A DNA stretch of 64,000 bases, from contig NZ_CACVAF010000002.1 of the NCBI RefSeq assembly GCF_902726565.1, positions 1 to 64,000 of the forward strand. Reading direction: 5' to 3'. Origin of the DNA: Yersinia vastinensis. GTDB taxonomy: Bacteria > Pseudomonadota > Gammaproteobacteria > Enterobacterales > Enterobacteriaceae. The notes under the pieces are model-generated. The model saw only the letters and a program-made list of their open reading frames with translations. It was not told the DNA's origin and made no database searches. The translations under genes were made by a program, and so were the position numbers. This document shows positions 44,980-55,323 of this stretch, piece after piece. Every line of letters begins with the position of its first letter. Positions within the stretch are counted from its first letter, which is position 1.

Positions 44980-47900
44980 ATGTCCCAACAACATCGTTAT
45001 TCATTACCGACACGGCGTGGCGATACACGTCAGTTAGGCCAGTTGACCGGATCGGCTTGTGCAGTCGAATGCGCAGAAATCATTGAGCGCCATGATGGCC
45101 CGGTAATGTTAATTACCCCTGACATGCAAACGGCACTGCGCCTGCGTGATGAGATTCAACAATTCTCTCCGCGCCCAGTGAGCACCCTCTCTGATTGGGA
45201 AACTCTGCCTTACGACAGCTTCTCGCCTCATCAGGATATCATCTCAGCCCGTCTTTCTTGCTTGTATCATCTTCCATCGATGGAACGCGGCGTTATTATT
45301 CTTCCAATTAATACCCTGATGCAACGGGTTTGCCCGCATGAATTCCTGCATGGTCACGCGTTGGTCATGAAAAAGGGCCAGCATCTGTCACGCGATAAGT
45401 TGCGTGCACAACTTGAGCAAGCAGGATACCGCAGTGTTGATCAGGTGATGGAACACGGTGAGTTTGCCACTCGTGGGGCACTGCTAGATCTCTACCCGAT
45501 GGGCAGCGAAGAACCGTATCGAATTGATTTTTTTGATGATGATATTGATAGCCTGCGTGTATTCGATGTTGATTCACAGCGCACACTGTCGGAAGTTGAG
45601 CAGATAAACTTACTGCCCGCCCATGAATTCCCGATAGACAAAACTGCGATAGAGCTGTTCCGTAGCCAGTGGCGCGAGCAATTTGACGTTCGTCGCGATG
45701 CTGAACATATTTATCAGCAAGTGAGTAAAGGCATCTGGCCTGCGGGTATTGAATACTGGCAGCCATTGTTTTTCAGCAAGCCATTGCCGACACTCTTTAG
45801 CTATTTACCTGAAAATACCTTACTGATTAATACCGGCGATCTGGAGCACTCAGCAGAACGTTTTTGGCTGGATGTTAACCAACGTTTTGAAAGCCGCCGC
45901 ATTGACCCAATGCGGCCATTACTTGCACCTGAAACTCTGTGGTTGCGCGTTGATTCACTCTTTAGTGAGCTAAAATCTTGGCCACGCGTGCAGTTTAAGA
46001 CGGATGTATTGCCAGCCAAAACCGCTAATACCAACTTGGATTATCAGGCATTACCTGATTTAGCCGTGCAGGCCCAGCAAAAGTCCCCGTTGGATAATCT
46101 GCGGCGTTTTATTGAGTCATTCAGCGGCAGTATTGTGTTCTCGGTTGAAAGTGAAGGCCGGCGTGAAACACTGCAAGACCTACTGGCACGAATAAAAATC
46201 AGCCCAACGCTGATAGCCCAGCTATCTCAAGCCAAGGCTCCTGGTCATTATCTGATGATTGGTGCTGCTGAACGCGGTTTTCTTGATACCGATAAACAGT
46301 TAGCGCTGATTTGTGAAAGTGATTTATTGGGCGAGCGCGTCAGCCGCCGCCGTCAGGATAATCGCCGGACGATTAATACTGACACGCTGATCCGCAACTT
46401 GGCAGAGCTGCGCCCCGGTCAGCCAGTGGTTCATCTAGAACACGGTGTTGGCCGCTATTTGGGTTTGACCACACTTGAAGCTGGCGGCATCAAAGCTGAA
46501 TACCTAATATTGACCTATGCTGGCGAAGATAAGCTGTATGTCCCAGTATCCTCATTACATCTGATTAGCCGTTATTCTGGCGGGGCCGATGAGAATGCGC
46601 CACTGCATAAACTAGGCGGCGATGCCTGGAGTCGAGCACGCCAAAAAGCGGCAGAAAAAGTACGCGACGTGGCAGCAGAGCTGCTGGACATCTATGCGCA
46701 ACGTGCGGCTAAATCTGGTTTTAAATTTAAACTCGATCGTGAGCAATACCAGTTATTCTGCCAAAGTTTCCCTTTTGAGACGACCCCGGATCAAGAACAG
46801 GCAATTAATGCCGTTATCAGCGATATGTGTCAACCATTAGCGATGGATCGCTTGGTGTGTGGCGATGTGGGCTTTGGTAAAACCGAAGTCGCCATGCGAG
46901 CGGCCTTCCTTGCAGTGGCGAATAATAAACAAGTTGCGGTATTGGTACCGACCACCCTGCTCGCCCAACAGCATTTTGACAACTTCCGTGACCGCTTTGC
47001 AACCTGGCCGGTACGGATAGAAATGATGTCCCGTTTCCGTAGCGCCAAAGAGCAACAAGTGATTCTGGAGCAAGCCGCCGAAGGGAAAGTCGATATTATT
47101 ATCGGCACTCATAAATTGCTGCAAAGTGACCTTCGTTGGCAAGATCTTGGCCTATTGATTGTTGATGAAGAACACCGCTTCGGGGTTCGCCATAAAGAAC
47201 GAATCAAAGCCATGCGCGCCGATGTGGATATCTTGACGCTGACTGCCACGCCTATCCCGCGCACACTGAATATGGCGATGAGCGGCATGCGCGACTTGTC
47301 GATTATTGCCACGCCACCGGCACGCCGCCTGGCAGTAAAAACCTTTGTTCGTGAGTACGACAGCTTAGTGGTGCGAGAGGCAATTCTGCGTGAGGTTCTG
47401 CGTGGCGGGCAAGTTTATTATCTCTATAATGATGTGGAAAATATCGAAAAAGCCGCACAACGGCTGGCAGAGTTAGTCCCCGAGGCGCGCATTGCCATCG
47501 GCCACGGCCAGATGCGTGAGCGAGACCTTGAACGAGTGATGAATGATTTCCATCATCAGCGCTTTAACGTTCTGGTCTGCACTACGATTATCGAAACTGG
47601 GATTGATATTCCTAGTGCCAATACCATTATCATCGAACGAGCTGATCATTTTGGTCTGGCGCAGTTACATCAATTACGAGGCCGAGTTGGGCGCTCTCAT
47701 CATCAAGCCTATGCTTACCTGCTCACTCCGAACCCAAAAGCGATGACCACCGATGCCAAAAAACGGTTAGAGGCCATTGCATCACTGGAAGATCTTGGTG
47801 CCGGCTTTGCATTAGCGACCCATGATTTGGAGATTCGTGGTGCCGGCGAGCTATTAGGCGAAGATCAAAGTGGCCAGATGACCACTATTGGTTTCTCACT

Positions 47901-48429
47901 GTATATGGAGCTACTGGAAAGCGCGGTTGACGCACTGAAAGAAGGCCGGGAGCCATCGCTGGAAGATTTGACCAGCAATCAAACCGAAATTGAAATGCGC
48001 ATGCCGGTTTTACTGCCAGAAGACTTTATTCCAGATGTGAATGTCCGTCTTTCGTTCTATAAGCGTATTGCTAGTGCACGTAATGAAACCGAGCTTGATG
48101 AGTTAAAAGTTGAGCTTATCGACCGCTTTGGCAAACTGCCGGATGCGGCCCGTTACCTACTCCATACTGCACAGTTGCGCCAACAAGCTCAGTCGTTAGG
48201 TATCAAGCGCATTGAAGGTAATGAGCGCGGTGGTTTCATCGAGTTTGGTGACAAAAACAAAGTGGATCCGGTTTATTTGATTGGTTTGTTACAGCGCCAA
48301 CCACAGATATACCGATTAGAAGGGCCAACCAAACTGAAGTTTATGCAGGACTTGAGTGATCGGACACAGCGGCTGAAATTTATCAGTGAACTGTTAGCCG
48401 CTTTTGCTCAACATCGCGTGGCTCAATAA
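44980..48429 (+). CDS. mfd: Transcription-repair coupling factor
   Basis: Removes RNA polymerase stalled at DNA damage and recruits UvrA. The 1149-residue protein has the UvrB-like N-terminal module (LADWETLPYDSF-type segment SDWETLPYDSFSPHQD), the polymerase-interacting domain around VVHLEHGVGRYLGLTTLE, and the RecG-like translocase: Walker A CGDVGFGKTEVAMRA, DEEH box LLIVDEEHRFG, and QLRGRVGRSHHQAYAYLL. The C-terminal TRCF domain is intact. Length equals the E. coli protein. Confidence 0.98.
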   Translation: MSQQHRYSLPTRRGDTRQLGQLTGSACAVECAEIIERHDGPVMLITPDMQTALRLRDEIQQFSPRPVSTLSDWETLPYDSFSPHQDIISARLSCLYHLPSMERGVIILPINTLMQRVCPHEFLHGHALVMKKGQHLSRDKLRAQLEQAGYRSVDQVMEHGEFATRGALLDLYPMGSEEPYRIDFFDDDIDSLRVFDVDSQRTLSEVEQINLLPAHEFPIDKTAIELFRSQWREQFDVRRDAEHIYQQVSKGIWPAGIEYWQPLFFSKPLPTLFSYLPENTLLINTGDLEHSAERFWLDVNQRFESRRIDPMRPLLAPETLWLRVDSLFSELKSWPRVQFKTDVLPAKTANTNLDYQALPDLAVQAQQKSPLDNLRRFIESFSGSIVFSVESEGRRETLQDLLARIKISPTLIAQLSQAKAPGHYLMIGAAERGFLDTDKQLALICESDLLGERVSRRRQDNRRTINTDTLIRNLAELRPGQPVVHLEHGVGRYLGLTTLEAGGIKAEYLILTYAGEDKLYVPVSSLHLISRYSGGADENAPLHKLGGDAWSRARQKAAEKVRDVAAELLDIYAQRAAKSGFKFKLDREQYQLFCQSFPFETTPDQEQAINAVISDMCQPLAMDRLVCGDVGFGKTEVAMRAAFLAVANNKQVAVLVPTTLLAQQHFDNFRDRFATWPVRIEMMSRFRSAKEQQVILEQAAEGKVDIIIGTHKLLQSDLRWQDLGLLIVDEEHRFGVRHKERIKAMRADVDILTLTATPIPRTLNMAMSGMRDLSIIATPPARRLAVKTFVREYDSLVVREAILREVLRGGQVYYLYNDVENIEKAAQRLAELVPEARIAIGHGQMRERDLERVMNDFHHQRFNVLVCTTIIETGIDIPSANTIIIERADHFGLAQLHQLRGRVGRSHHQAYAYLLTPNPKAMTTDAKKRLEAIASLEDLGAGFALATHDLEIRGAGELLGEDQSGQMTTIGFSLYMELLESAVDALKEGREPSLEDLTSNQTEIEMRMPVLLPEDFIPDVNVRLSFYKRIASARNETELDELKVELIDRFGKLPDAARYLLHTAQLRQQAQSLGIKRIEGNERGGFIEFGDKNKVDPVYLIGLLQRQPQIYRLEGPTKLKFMQDLSDRTQRLKFISELLAAFAQHRVAQ

Positions 48430-48432
48430 GCT

Positions 48433-48472
48433 CATTAACACGGGTTTCAGCAAGGAGAAACCCGTGTTAATG
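48433..48472. terminator. Perfect 16-bp stem-loop after mfd
   Basis: CATTAACACGGGTTTC (48433-48448) and GAAACCCGTGTTAATG (48457-48472) are perfectly complementary around AGCAAGGA. No long T-run. It lies between convergent mfd and ycfJ. AACACGGGTT recurs at 48522-48531 inside a second dyad with GAATTAA/TTAATTC arms. Confidence 0.75.
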
Positions 48473-48564
48473 CTAATGCCACTCGCTTATCAAGCACGTT
48501 AAACGATCAGAATTAACACTAAACACGGGTTCTTAATTCAAGGTTTTGGACAACAGATTTTGTA

Positions 48565-49104
48565 TTATGCTCGGTTATTCAGTATCAGTTGACCATTTTT
48601 ATCGATTGGAATCTGCGTGCCTGGATCACGATCCATGCGAATTTTTCCCTGCTGATCACCAATTTTGTAGGTTACGTCATATCCCAACATTTTCTGTGAC
48701 TTATCGTAAACAGTTTGGCAACGTTGCTGAGTTGTTGTGTAAGTATCACCCTCTTGCATATTACTTTGGACGCGATTACCGGCGTATCCGCCCGCCAATG
48801 CGCCAGCAACCGTAGCAATATCTTTACCTCGACCTCCGCCAACCTGATGGCCCAGCACCCCACCAGCCACGGCACCCAAAACCGAACCGGCTATCTGATG
48901 CTCATCCTGAACCGGCTTACGGTGCGTGACGGTCACATTACGACATTCCTGACGAGGTGTTTTAATCGTCTCTTTAATCGGTGTCGCAGTAAGAACTTGT
49001 GCATATTGCGGTGCGCCAGAGAAGACATTCATACTCGCGACAGCGGCAATTCCCAGAGCAGCCGCAATACCGATACCCACACCTGCTAACATTGATTTGT
49101 TCAC
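48565..49104 (-). CDS. ycfJ: Glycine-zipper envelope protein YcfJ
   Basis: The GTG at 49104 behind AGGAGGA gives 179 residues matching E. coli YcfJ (start (M)NKSMLAGVGIGIAAALGIAA). An N-terminal membrane segment is followed by a glycine-zipper region (SVLGAVAGGVLGHQVGGGRG) and a conserved C-terminus (GYDVTYKIGDQQGKIRMDRD). Function is not established; glycine-zipper proteins associate with membranes. Confidence 0.93.
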   Translation of the reverse strand: MNKSMLAGVGIGIAAALGIAAVASMNVFSGAPQYAQVLTATPIKETIKTPRQECRNVTVTHRKPVQDEHQIAGSVLGAVAGGVLGHQVGGGRGKDIATVAGALAGGYAGNRVQSNMQEGDTYTTTQQRCQTVYDKSQKMLGYDVTYKIGDQQGKIRMDRDPGTQIPIDKNGQLILNNRA

Positions 49105-49432
49105 AGGAAATCCTCCTGAAAGTGTTACCACGCATCTTATGCCCCAGAATTCCAAGGTAAAAAATGAAAATCTGACAGCGTCCGGCAGTTGAGGGATTGC
49201 CTCTTATTTCCGGAATACGGCGTGCATGACTTGCCGTCTGTAAACACATGTGAGTCTGCACAATCTACTTTGACCTAGCAATAAGACGAATGGACTAAAC
49301 ACCCAGATAATAGGTGTGAATGAATGTGTTTAGGAGTAATCCGACTGCTGAGATTTGTTATTGCGGAGTTTTATGCTGAAAATTTAGCATTACGTGCGAA
49401 TGACTTTAGCTTTCCGTGCGCTGATAAACGTA
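49105..49432. other. Upstream region of ycfJ
   Basis: No gene supported. The frame of ycfJ is open for 17 codons upstream of the GTG start but has no ribosome site there. The remainder is unremarkable AT-rich sequence that should contain the ycfJ promoter. Confidence 0.4.
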
Positions 49433-49433
49433 A

Positions 49434-49464
49434 AAGCCGCCACCATCAACAATGGTAGCGGCTT
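49434..49464 (-). terminator. Likely ndh terminator
   Basis: AAGCCGCTACCAT and ATGGTGGCGGCTT (on the - strand) form a 12 of 13 bp stem followed by TTTTA. It lies about 140 bases after the ndh stop, beyond an intergenic repeat, suggesting the repeat was inserted between gene and terminator. Confidence 0.8.
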
Positions 49465-49472
49465 GTTTACCT

Positions 49473-49589
49473 GTCATACTTCAAGTTGCATGTGCGTTAG
49501 TTACGCTCAATAACCCGAATCACTGACCACCGTCAACCCATCGGGCTTCTCTTGTTTACCGCCTTCCAGTAACTCGAATTATTTGGGTA
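49473..49589. repeat. MITE-like intergenic repeat of Yersinia type
   Basis: The ends read TACCCAAATAATTCGAGTTA (- strand, from 49589) and CATGCAACTTGAAGTATGA (- strand, to 49473), matching the ends of a roughly 120-bp palindromic repeat that I know from many yersinial and other enterobacterial intergenic regions. GGAAGGCGG and AACGCACATGCAACTTGAAG are the recognisable internal parts. The copy is diverged and non-coding. Confidence 0.75.
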
Positions 49590-49606
49590 TCGAATAATAA
49601 AAGTCA

Positions 49607-50911
49607 TTAATGGAGCTTTAATCGTGGCCGAATAACCCGATTAATCCCGCCCACTAACATCATCAAGCCGGTCTTAGTATAACCATGCAATGCCACCTGA
49701 TGCATACGATACAGTGAGATATAGACAACACGGGCGACACGCCCTTCTACCATCATTGAACCGCGCATCAGGTTACCCATCAAGCTACCGACGGTACTGA
49801 ATTTCGACAGTGAAACCAGTGAACCGTGATCCTTATAAATATAAGGTTTCAGCGGCTGATCATTGAGCAAGGCCAGAATGTTGCTGTAGCAGCGGCTAGC
49901 CATCTGATGTGCAGATTGCGCACGCGGTGGTACGAAACCACCACTTGGTTGTGGGCAAGAAGCACAATCACCAATCGCAAAAATATTCGGATCACGGGTT
50001 GTTTGCAGGGTCGGCTCAACCACCAATTGATTAATGCGGTTGGTTTCCAGCCCAGCGATATCTTTCATAAAGTCTGGCGCTTTGATACCCGCCGCCCACA
50101 CCATCAGATCAGCATTGATGAACTCACCCTCTTTGGTATTCAGGCCTTTCTCATCTGCGCTGGTCACCATGGTTTTGGTCAATACACGAACACCCAGTTT
50201 AATCAGTTCCTGATGAGCAGCCGCTGAAATACGCGGTGGCAAGGCTGGCAAAATACGTTCACCGGCCTCAACTAGCGTGACATTCAGCGCCTGATTGTCC
50301 AAGCCCTCAAAACCGTAGCTATGCAACTGTTTCACTGCATTGTGCAGTTCAGCAGACAGCTCAACACCAGTGGCCCCACCGCCGACGATGGCGATATTAA
50401 CTTTGCCCTTTTCACCCGGTTGCGCTGAATATTTCAGGAATAGGTTAAGCATCTCATTATGGAAGCGGTGCGCCTGATGTGGGTTATCAAGGAAGATACA
50501 GTGCTCTTTTACACCTGGCGTCCCAAAATCATTCGAGGTACTGCCCAACGCCATCACCAGAATGTCATAGGTCAATTCACGTTGCGTCACCAGCACATCG
50601 CCATGTTCGTCGCAAATTTCAGCCAAACTAAGGGTTTTGGTTTCACGATTAATATCGGTCAAAGAACCCAATTGGAAATTAAAATAGTGGTTACGGGCAT
50701 GAGCAAGATAGCTCAGTGCATCAACACCATCATCCAGAGAGCCGGTGGCCACTTCATGTAACAACGGCTTCCACAAGTGACTATGGTTACGATCCACTAA
50801 AACGATCTCGGCTTTTTTGCTACGGCCCAGCTTGTGACCCAGACTGGTTGCCAGCTCAAGACCGCCAGCACCACCACCAATAATAACGATTTTTTTCTTC
50901 GGCGTTGTCAA
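49607..50911 (-). CDS. ndh: NADH dehydrogenase II
   Basis: Single-subunit, non-proton-pumping NADH:quinone oxidoreductase on the inner membrane. The 434-residue protein has FAD-binding [22 protein letters not shown]-binding [19 protein letters not shown] and [20 protein letters not shown]. The C-terminus has the amphipathic, basic membrane-binding segment ([20 protein letters not shown]). A perfect FNR dyad lies 136 bases upstream. Confidence 0.97.
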   Translation of the reverse strand: MTTPKKKIVIIGGGAGGLELATSLGHKLGRSKKAEIVLVDRNHSHLWKPLLHEVATGSLDDGVDALSYLAHARNHYFNFQLGSLTDINRETKTLSLAEICDEHGDVLVTQRELTYDILVMALGSTSNDFGTPGVKEHCIFLDNPHQAHRFHNEMLNLFLKYSAQPGEKGKVNIAIVGGGATGVELSAELHNAVKQLHSYGFEGLDNQALNVTLVEAGERILPALPPRISAAAHQELIKLGVRVLTKTMVTSADEKGLNTKEGEFINADLMVWAAGIKAPDFMKDIAGLETNRINQLVVEPTLQTTRDPNIFAIGDCASCPQPSGGFVPPRAQSAHQMASRCYSNILALLNDQPLKPYIYKDHGSLVSLSKFSTVGSLMGNLMRGSMMVEGRVARVVYISLYRMHQVALHGYTKTGLMMLVGGINRVIRPRLKLH

Positions 50912-51046
50912 AATGACCCCCTAAATGTGAACCAATTGTTAGCTAAGGGTAAACTAATAATATCCTTAGATAACATAGGGTTCGCTGATGCTAATTCAAT
51001 AATCTGCTGTCAGAATATCATGCAGGGTTATTTGGTCATACCAAAA

Positions 51047-51060
51047 TTGATATATATCAA
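51047..51060. promoter_or_regulatory. FNR-binding site upstream of ndh
   Basis: TTGATATATATCAA is a perfect match to the FNR consensus TTGAT-N4-ATCAA. In E. coli FNR represses ndh in anaerobic conditions, so the same control is expected. Confidence 0.85.
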
Positions 51061-51194
51061 CTTTTTTTGATTAAAGTGGCAGCAGAGAGAATTTTTCTGG
51101 AAGAGGATTCAAATAGTTAGCACTTAGTCACAGTTTGCGATTTTTCTATTTGATGTGGAATAAAAAACCATTCTAGCGCTTTAAGTCATAAAAA

Positions 51195-51233
51195 TGGCCT
51201 GAAAAAAGTCTATTGCTACCTTTTTTCAAGCCA
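51195..51233 (-). terminator. Terminator after ycfP
   Basis: TGGCTTGAAAAAAG and CTTTTTTCAGGCCA (- strand) pair at 13 of 14 positions and are followed by TTTTTA. It would end the hinT...ycfP operon. The rest of the 409-bp gap to ndh holds the ndh promoter region. Confidence 0.8.
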
Positions 51234-51320
51234 AGTCATAAAGTCTACGCCGCACTACAATTAACCAATCATTAACAAAAAGTCCGTTTGATTGTGAATT
51301 GTTGACCCACTCTGCGTTGA

Positions 51321-51863
51321 CTAACCGAGTGTTTTAAACGCCTTGATTCGCTGCAGATGAGGAGAAAGATCCTTAAACTTGTGTGTCTGTTTATCATCCC
51401 AGACAATTTCATAATAAGGATGCAAATCACCGGCTGTCCGTTGGCTATCGAGCATTTCATCATGACGTGAGAGTACAACCAAACAGCGATCGCGATTTTT
51501 CTCACGAAAATCAGTAATACACTTACTGGCGATATCGACATACTCTTCGGGGCGATCAATTTTACCGCTCATATTGTCCTGCGGATAAAGGTTTGGATTG
51601 AAAGCCACCTGACGGATCCCACACAGGAAACCAATACGTTCAGCCCAAAAACCACCTAAACCCACACCGCAAATCAGCGACTTAGCATCGCCACCCTGCT
51701 GGATGGCTTTATCAACTTCTTTCAGTAAATGCTGCATGTCATGGCGCGGATGCAATGTGCTGTAACTGATAAAACGCACATCCGGGTCGATAAATTGCAG
51801 TTGCAGGACTTTCTCATGATTACCCGGGCTGTTGGAATCAAAACCATGTAAATAGACGATCAT
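51321..51863 (-). CDS. ycfP: YcfP family esterase-like protein
   Basis: The 180-residue protein belongs to the UPF0227/YqiA-like alpha/beta hydrolase group: [20 protein letters not shown] at the start, a nucleophile-like [15 protein letters not shown] (with Gly instead of the usual Ser), [13 protein letters not shown] and [15 protein letters not shown]. The missing elbow Ser is normal for this family. It follows nagZ by 11 bases. Confidence 0.93.
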   Translation of the reverse strand: MIVYLHGFDSNSPGNHEKVLQLQFIDPDVRFISYSTLHPRHDMQHLLKEVDKAIQQGGDAKSLICGVGLGGFWAERIGFLCGIRQVAFNPNLYPQDNMSGKIDRPEEYVDIASKCITDFREKNRDRCLVVLSRHDEMLDSQRTAGDLHPYYEIVWDDKQTHKFKDLSPHLQRIKAFKTLG

Positions 51864-51874
51864 ATTTATCCTCG

Positions 51875-52900
51875 CTACGACATTTGTTTATGCGCATCCC
51901 AACGCTCACTGAGTGCTGTTAATGCCTTATTCGCCTGCTGCCAACGCGATGATGCCATCAACACTTGGCGGCTGAACTGCCCAGAATGATACAAGCGCGC
52001 CACTTGGTCTGCTTTGACCGGAGACAGGTTATCTAGCACACTTACCGCGCCCTTGCGGTTATTACACACCAGAATCATATCGCAGCCCGCATCCAAAGAG
52101 GCTTGCCCACGCTCGGCATAACTGCCCATGATTGCAGCACCTTCCATCGATAAATCATCGGAGAAAATGATGCCATCGAATCCTAACTCTTGACGCAGTA
52201 TGTTTTGCAGCCAGTAGGATGAACCACTGGCAGGCCGCGCATCTGCTTCAGTATAAATCACATGCGCCGGCATAATGGCATCAAGTAATCCTCGTGCAAT
52301 CAGTTCGCGAAATATAACCATATCATGAGTACGGATTTCTGCCAGTGGTCGATTATCACGTGGCGTTTCTTTATGTGAGTCTGCCGTCACTGCACCATGA
52401 CCTGGGAAGTGTTTGCCTGTGGTTTTCATGCCAGCACTGTGCATCCCTCGGATAAAACACTCAGCCATATTCAGCGCCTGCTGCGGGTCACTGTGAAATG
52501 AACGCTCACCGATGGCTGCACTGACATGACCAATATCCAATACCGGGGCAAAACTAATGTCGATATCCATAGATATCATTTCAGCCGCCATCAACCACCC
52601 CGCCTCTTGCGCCAATTGAGCCGCCGTCGCTGCATCATTAATAGCTGCAAACGACTGAGCCGCGGGTAGGCGAGTAAAACCCTCACGAAAACGTTGGACT
52701 CTGCCACCTTCCTGATCAACGGCCACCACCAGACGCTCATGAGATGCCGCCCTAATTTGGCGAACTAACTCACATAGCTGTTCGGCATCATGAAAATTAC
52801 GGCTAAATAAAATCAAACCGCCCACCAGCGGGTGTTTTAAAATTTCGCGTTCTTCAGCATCCAGCTCGTAGCTGGCAACGTCTAACATCACTGGACCCAC
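51875..52900 (-). CDS. nagZ: Beta-N-acetylhexosaminidase (cell wall recycling)
   Basis: Removes GlcNAc from muropeptides in the cytoplasm during cell-wall recycling and so feeds AmpC-type regulation. GTG 52900 behind GGAG gives 341 residues and the family start (M)[17 protein letters not shown]; the open frame upstream overlaps thiK. GH3 motif [18 protein letters not shown] contains the catalytic dyad His, and [17 protein letters not shown] the nucleophile Asp. Confidence 0.96.
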   Translation of the reverse strand: MGPVMLDVASYELDAEEREILKHPLVGGLILFSRNFHDAEQLCELVRQIRAASHERLVVAVDQEGGRVQRFREGFTRLPAAQSFAAINDAATAAQLAQEAGWLMAAEMISMDIDISFAPVLDIGHVSAAIGERSFHSDPQQALNMAECFIRGMHSAGMKTTGKHFPGHGAVTADSHKETPRDNRPLAEIRTHDMVIFRELIARGLLDAIMPAHVIYTEADARPASGSSYWLQNILRQELGFDGIIFSDDLSMEGAAIMGSYAERGQASLDAGCDMILVCNNRKGAVSVLDNLSPVKADQVARLYHSGQFSRQVLMASSRWQQANKALTALSERWDAHKQMS

Positions 52901-52928
52901 GGCAACTCCATAAATTTTATTTTTAACA

Positions 52929-53810
52929 TCAGAAAGACAGATTAAATCGCTGACGCAGCGGCGCAGCCCATTGTAAAAATTCACTGTTCCCAGTCTGCTG
53001 CCAGCGCACTTCAAACCACATCAGCATCAGATAATCAATCCATGACATCCAGCGCAGTATCTGGCGCGATAGGCGCTCAATGTCATGATAACCCTGCTCA
53101 CAACGGCAATAGTGCTGTAAAAAAGTTTGCTGCTGTTGCACTGACCAACCATTCCCACAAAACAACGCGGCAATATCAAGTGCAATATCACCATCCGCGG
53201 CGTATTCCCAATCAATTAATTTCAGCCCCGTTGGGGTGTCTAAGAGATTACCGGGATGAATGTCCATATGCAGAGGTGCGAGTTTCACCGGTTGTGGTAA
53301 TGGACTGCGGATAAAATGATGGTGAAGGCGCAGCCATTCCGGCGAACGACGCCGCGAATCAATCAGGCAACCATAACGCATGAGCTGGGTGCGCAAATCC
53401 AGACGATAGCCACTAGCGGGCAAATGGTGCAAGCGAGCCAGTAATAGCGACAACTGACCATTGTCTGATAATTCAATGAATTGCTCTTGAGTGACAACGT
53501 CACCTTCAAGCCAATTGACCACCAACCAACGTGGGTTGGCTGCAATAACTGTTGGTGATACATGGCAATTGGCCACATGTCGCAGCAACTTACGCTCTTG
53601 TCTCCGGTTCACACCCAACTGCGTTTTCTGCACTGACTGTTCGCGCGCCAGCCAGTCAATATTCGGGGCGGTATTTGACCGGTGAGAAATACGCCAACTC
53701 TCGCCGGTCAGGCCAGACACCGGACTAATTTGACAATCGGCGATTTTCACCGCCGGATGAATGCTTTCTATCAACGCATACAGCGAGGGATCAACGCTTG
53801 ACTGGGCCAT
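52929..53810 (-). CDS. thiK: Thiamine kinase
   Basis: The 293-residue protein is of the choline/ethanolamine kinase-like fold: catalytic loop [14 protein letters not shown] (Asp near 197) and [20 protein letters not shown] for metal binding. ThiK phosphorylates thiamine in salvage. It is about 20 residues longer than in E. coli and its start overlaps lpoB by 20 bases. Position between lpoB and nagZ is conserved. Confidence 0.92.
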   Translation of the reverse strand: MAQSSVDPSLYALIESIHPAVKIADCQISPVSGLTGESWRISHRSNTAPNIDWLAREQSVQKTQLGVNRRQERKLLRHVANCHVSPTVIAANPRWLVVNWLEGDVVTQEQFIELSDNGQLSLLLARLHHLPASGYRLDLRTQLMRYGCLIDSRRRSPEWLRLHHHFIRSPLPQPVKLAPLHMDIHPGNLLDTPTGLKLIDWEYAADGDIALDIAALFCGNGWSVQQQQTFLQHYCRCEQGYHDIERLSRQILRWMSWIDYLMLMWFEVRWQQTGNSEFLQWAAPLRQRFNLSF

Positions 53811-54372
53811 TACCTGACCAGATGATTTCGCCAGTTTGCACTTGCATCAATTGCATTTCGATAGTCGGTGATTTCACATCACCACTCACATCGCTGTACA
53901 GCACATATTGAGCGCTGACATAACGAGCCAGACCAATCGCTTTGCTACGCGAACCTAGGCTATCTTCTTCCGATAATCCCAATGTTTGTTTGGCAACTGC
54001 CAACTGCTGTGGCGAGATCAAGACAAACTTTTTATTGGATGTCAGCACTTGGTGCAATGCTGAGGTGGCCTTTGCCGTTTGTAGCGCACCATTGGTGTTA
54101 TTTTTGACGCTATCAAGCAGCAATATGCTGCCATTGGCCACATCATTGCTATTAACCATTTGGGCAACTAAAGGCTCGACACTGGCAGTCCAGTCAATCG
54201 ACTGCTGCATCTTGGGTGGCTGTGGCACAGTGTCTACAGGGGGGGGTGTCTCAATGACGGGCGGAGTCACCGGTTCGATAGTGACAGGTGGCGTTGTTGG
54301 CTCAACAGGGGGGCGCGTGATACACCCCGTCAGCACTAAGGCTGCCAGAGCCACAGATAAATACCTTTTCAT
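53791..54372 (-). CDS. lpoB: Penicillin-binding protein activator LpoB
   Basis: Outer-membrane lipoprotein that activates PBP1B from the periplasm. The 193-residue precursor starts MKRYLSVALAALVLTGC with lipobox LTGC (Cys17). A Pro-rich linker of about 35 residues (EPTTPPVTIEPVTPP...) follows, then the globular domain (ALHQVLTSNKKFVLISPQQL). The linker lets the domain reach through peptidoglycan. Confidence 0.95.
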   Translation of the reverse strand: MKRYLSVALAALVLTGCITRPPVEPTTPPVTIEPVTPPVIETPPPVDTVPQPPKMQQSIDWTASVEPLVAQMVNSNDVANGSILLLDSVKNNTNGALQTAKATSALHQVLTSNKKFVLISPQQLAVAKQTLGLSEEDSLGSRSKAIGLARYVSAQYVLYSDVSGDVKSPTIEMQLMQVQTGEIIWSGNGPVKR

Positions 54373-54478
54373 TGTTTCACTCCAACGGCACGATTATATC
54401 CCCTTCTTCCTGACATTGCAGGGCGTTCACTTACTGGCTATCTGCAACGCCAATTCTTCGGGTATAAAAATCTAGCGG

Positions 54479-54868
54479 TTATAAAAATAGATGTAGGCGC
54501 GCACTCTGCGCATTAAAATTATTATTAACTGATTGAATATTAACATCATTATCTGGTGCAATAACAATCGAGCGCGGCGCTTCCAGCGGCGGAACATCCA
54601 AGCCCTGCGCATCATACCAATAAAAGCGGTAGTTTATTTTTATCGGCTTATTCTGACTGTTGGTAAGAACCGAACGTGCAACATTATCACCTGAGGATGT
54701 TGAAACTGCTGGCTGAGAGGCCAAAATGCCCGCAGTCAGTACCGACGAATCCATTACTACAGTTTGCTGTTTATTCACCGCAATCCCTTTCGGGCTGCTA
54801 CACCCCAGCAACGTTGCTATGCCCACGCACGCAATCACCGGTAATAAAAACGCCTTTGTGCGGCGCAT
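54479..54868 (-). CDS. ycfL: YcfL lipoprotein
   Basis: The 129-residue precursor has signal and lipobox IATLLGC (Cys23) and a small domain including INYRFYWYDAQGLDVPPLEA. This is the DUF1425 family of unknown function, encoded between hinT and lpoB in enterobacteria. YcfL is followed by a 106-base gap with no gene before lpoB. Confidence 0.92.
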   Translation of the reverse strand: MRRTKAFLLPVIACVGIATLLGCSSPKGIAVNKQQTVVMDSSVLTAGILASQPAVSTSSGDNVARSVLTNSQNKPIKINYRFYWYDAQGLDVPPLEAPRSIVIAPDNDVNIQSVNNNFNAQSARLHLFL

Positions 54869-54891
54869 AGGCTTACCTCAGTTAAATGTCG

Positions 54892-55245
54892 TTATTCATG
54901 AGACAACAAAGTGCCTAGCTCACGACCACCAACCAAATGCATATGGATATGGTAGACCACCTGCCCAGCATGGCGATTGCAGTTGATAATGAGGCGATAG
55001 CCATCTTCAGCAATACCTTCTTGCTCTGCAAGTTTAGCAGCCACGGTGATCATTCGGCCTAGTGTTGCCTCGTGTTCTACCGTGACATCATTCACAGTTG
55101 GAATAAGAATGTTGGGAATGATTAAGATATGGGTGGGTGCCTGCGGGGCGATATCACGAAACGCGGTGACCAGCTCATCTTGGTAAACCACGTCGGCAGG
55201 AATTTCACGGCGGATAATTTTGCTGAAAATCGTTTCTTCGGCCAT
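54892..55245 (-). CDS. hinT: Purine nucleoside phosphoramidase HinT
   Basis: HIT-family hydrolase of nucleoside phosphoramidates. The 117-residue protein has the triad [13 protein letters not shown] at residues 97-109 and [16 protein letters not shown]. It begins the hinT-ycfL-lpoB-thiK-nagZ-ycfP series on the - strand. Confidence 0.96.
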   Translation of the reverse strand: MAEETIFSKIIRREIPADVVYQDELVTAFRDIAPQAPTHILIIPNILIPTVNDVTVEHEATLGRMITVAAKLAEQEGIAEDGYRLIINCNRHAGQVVYHIHMHLVGGRELGTLLSHE

Positions 55246-55323
55246 AACGCATTTCCTTGATCATGATAAAAATAGGGAATGCGTAGTATGAGCGACAATT
55301 TCTATTGATTTCAACCTCAATCA

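Noticed and set aside
44889-45086. Short ORF upstream of and overlapping mfd
   Set aside because: Different frame, no ribosome site, overlaps the mfd start.
52901-53014. Longer nagZ start
   Set aside because: Would overlap thiK; the GTG at 52900 has GGAG and matches the family start.
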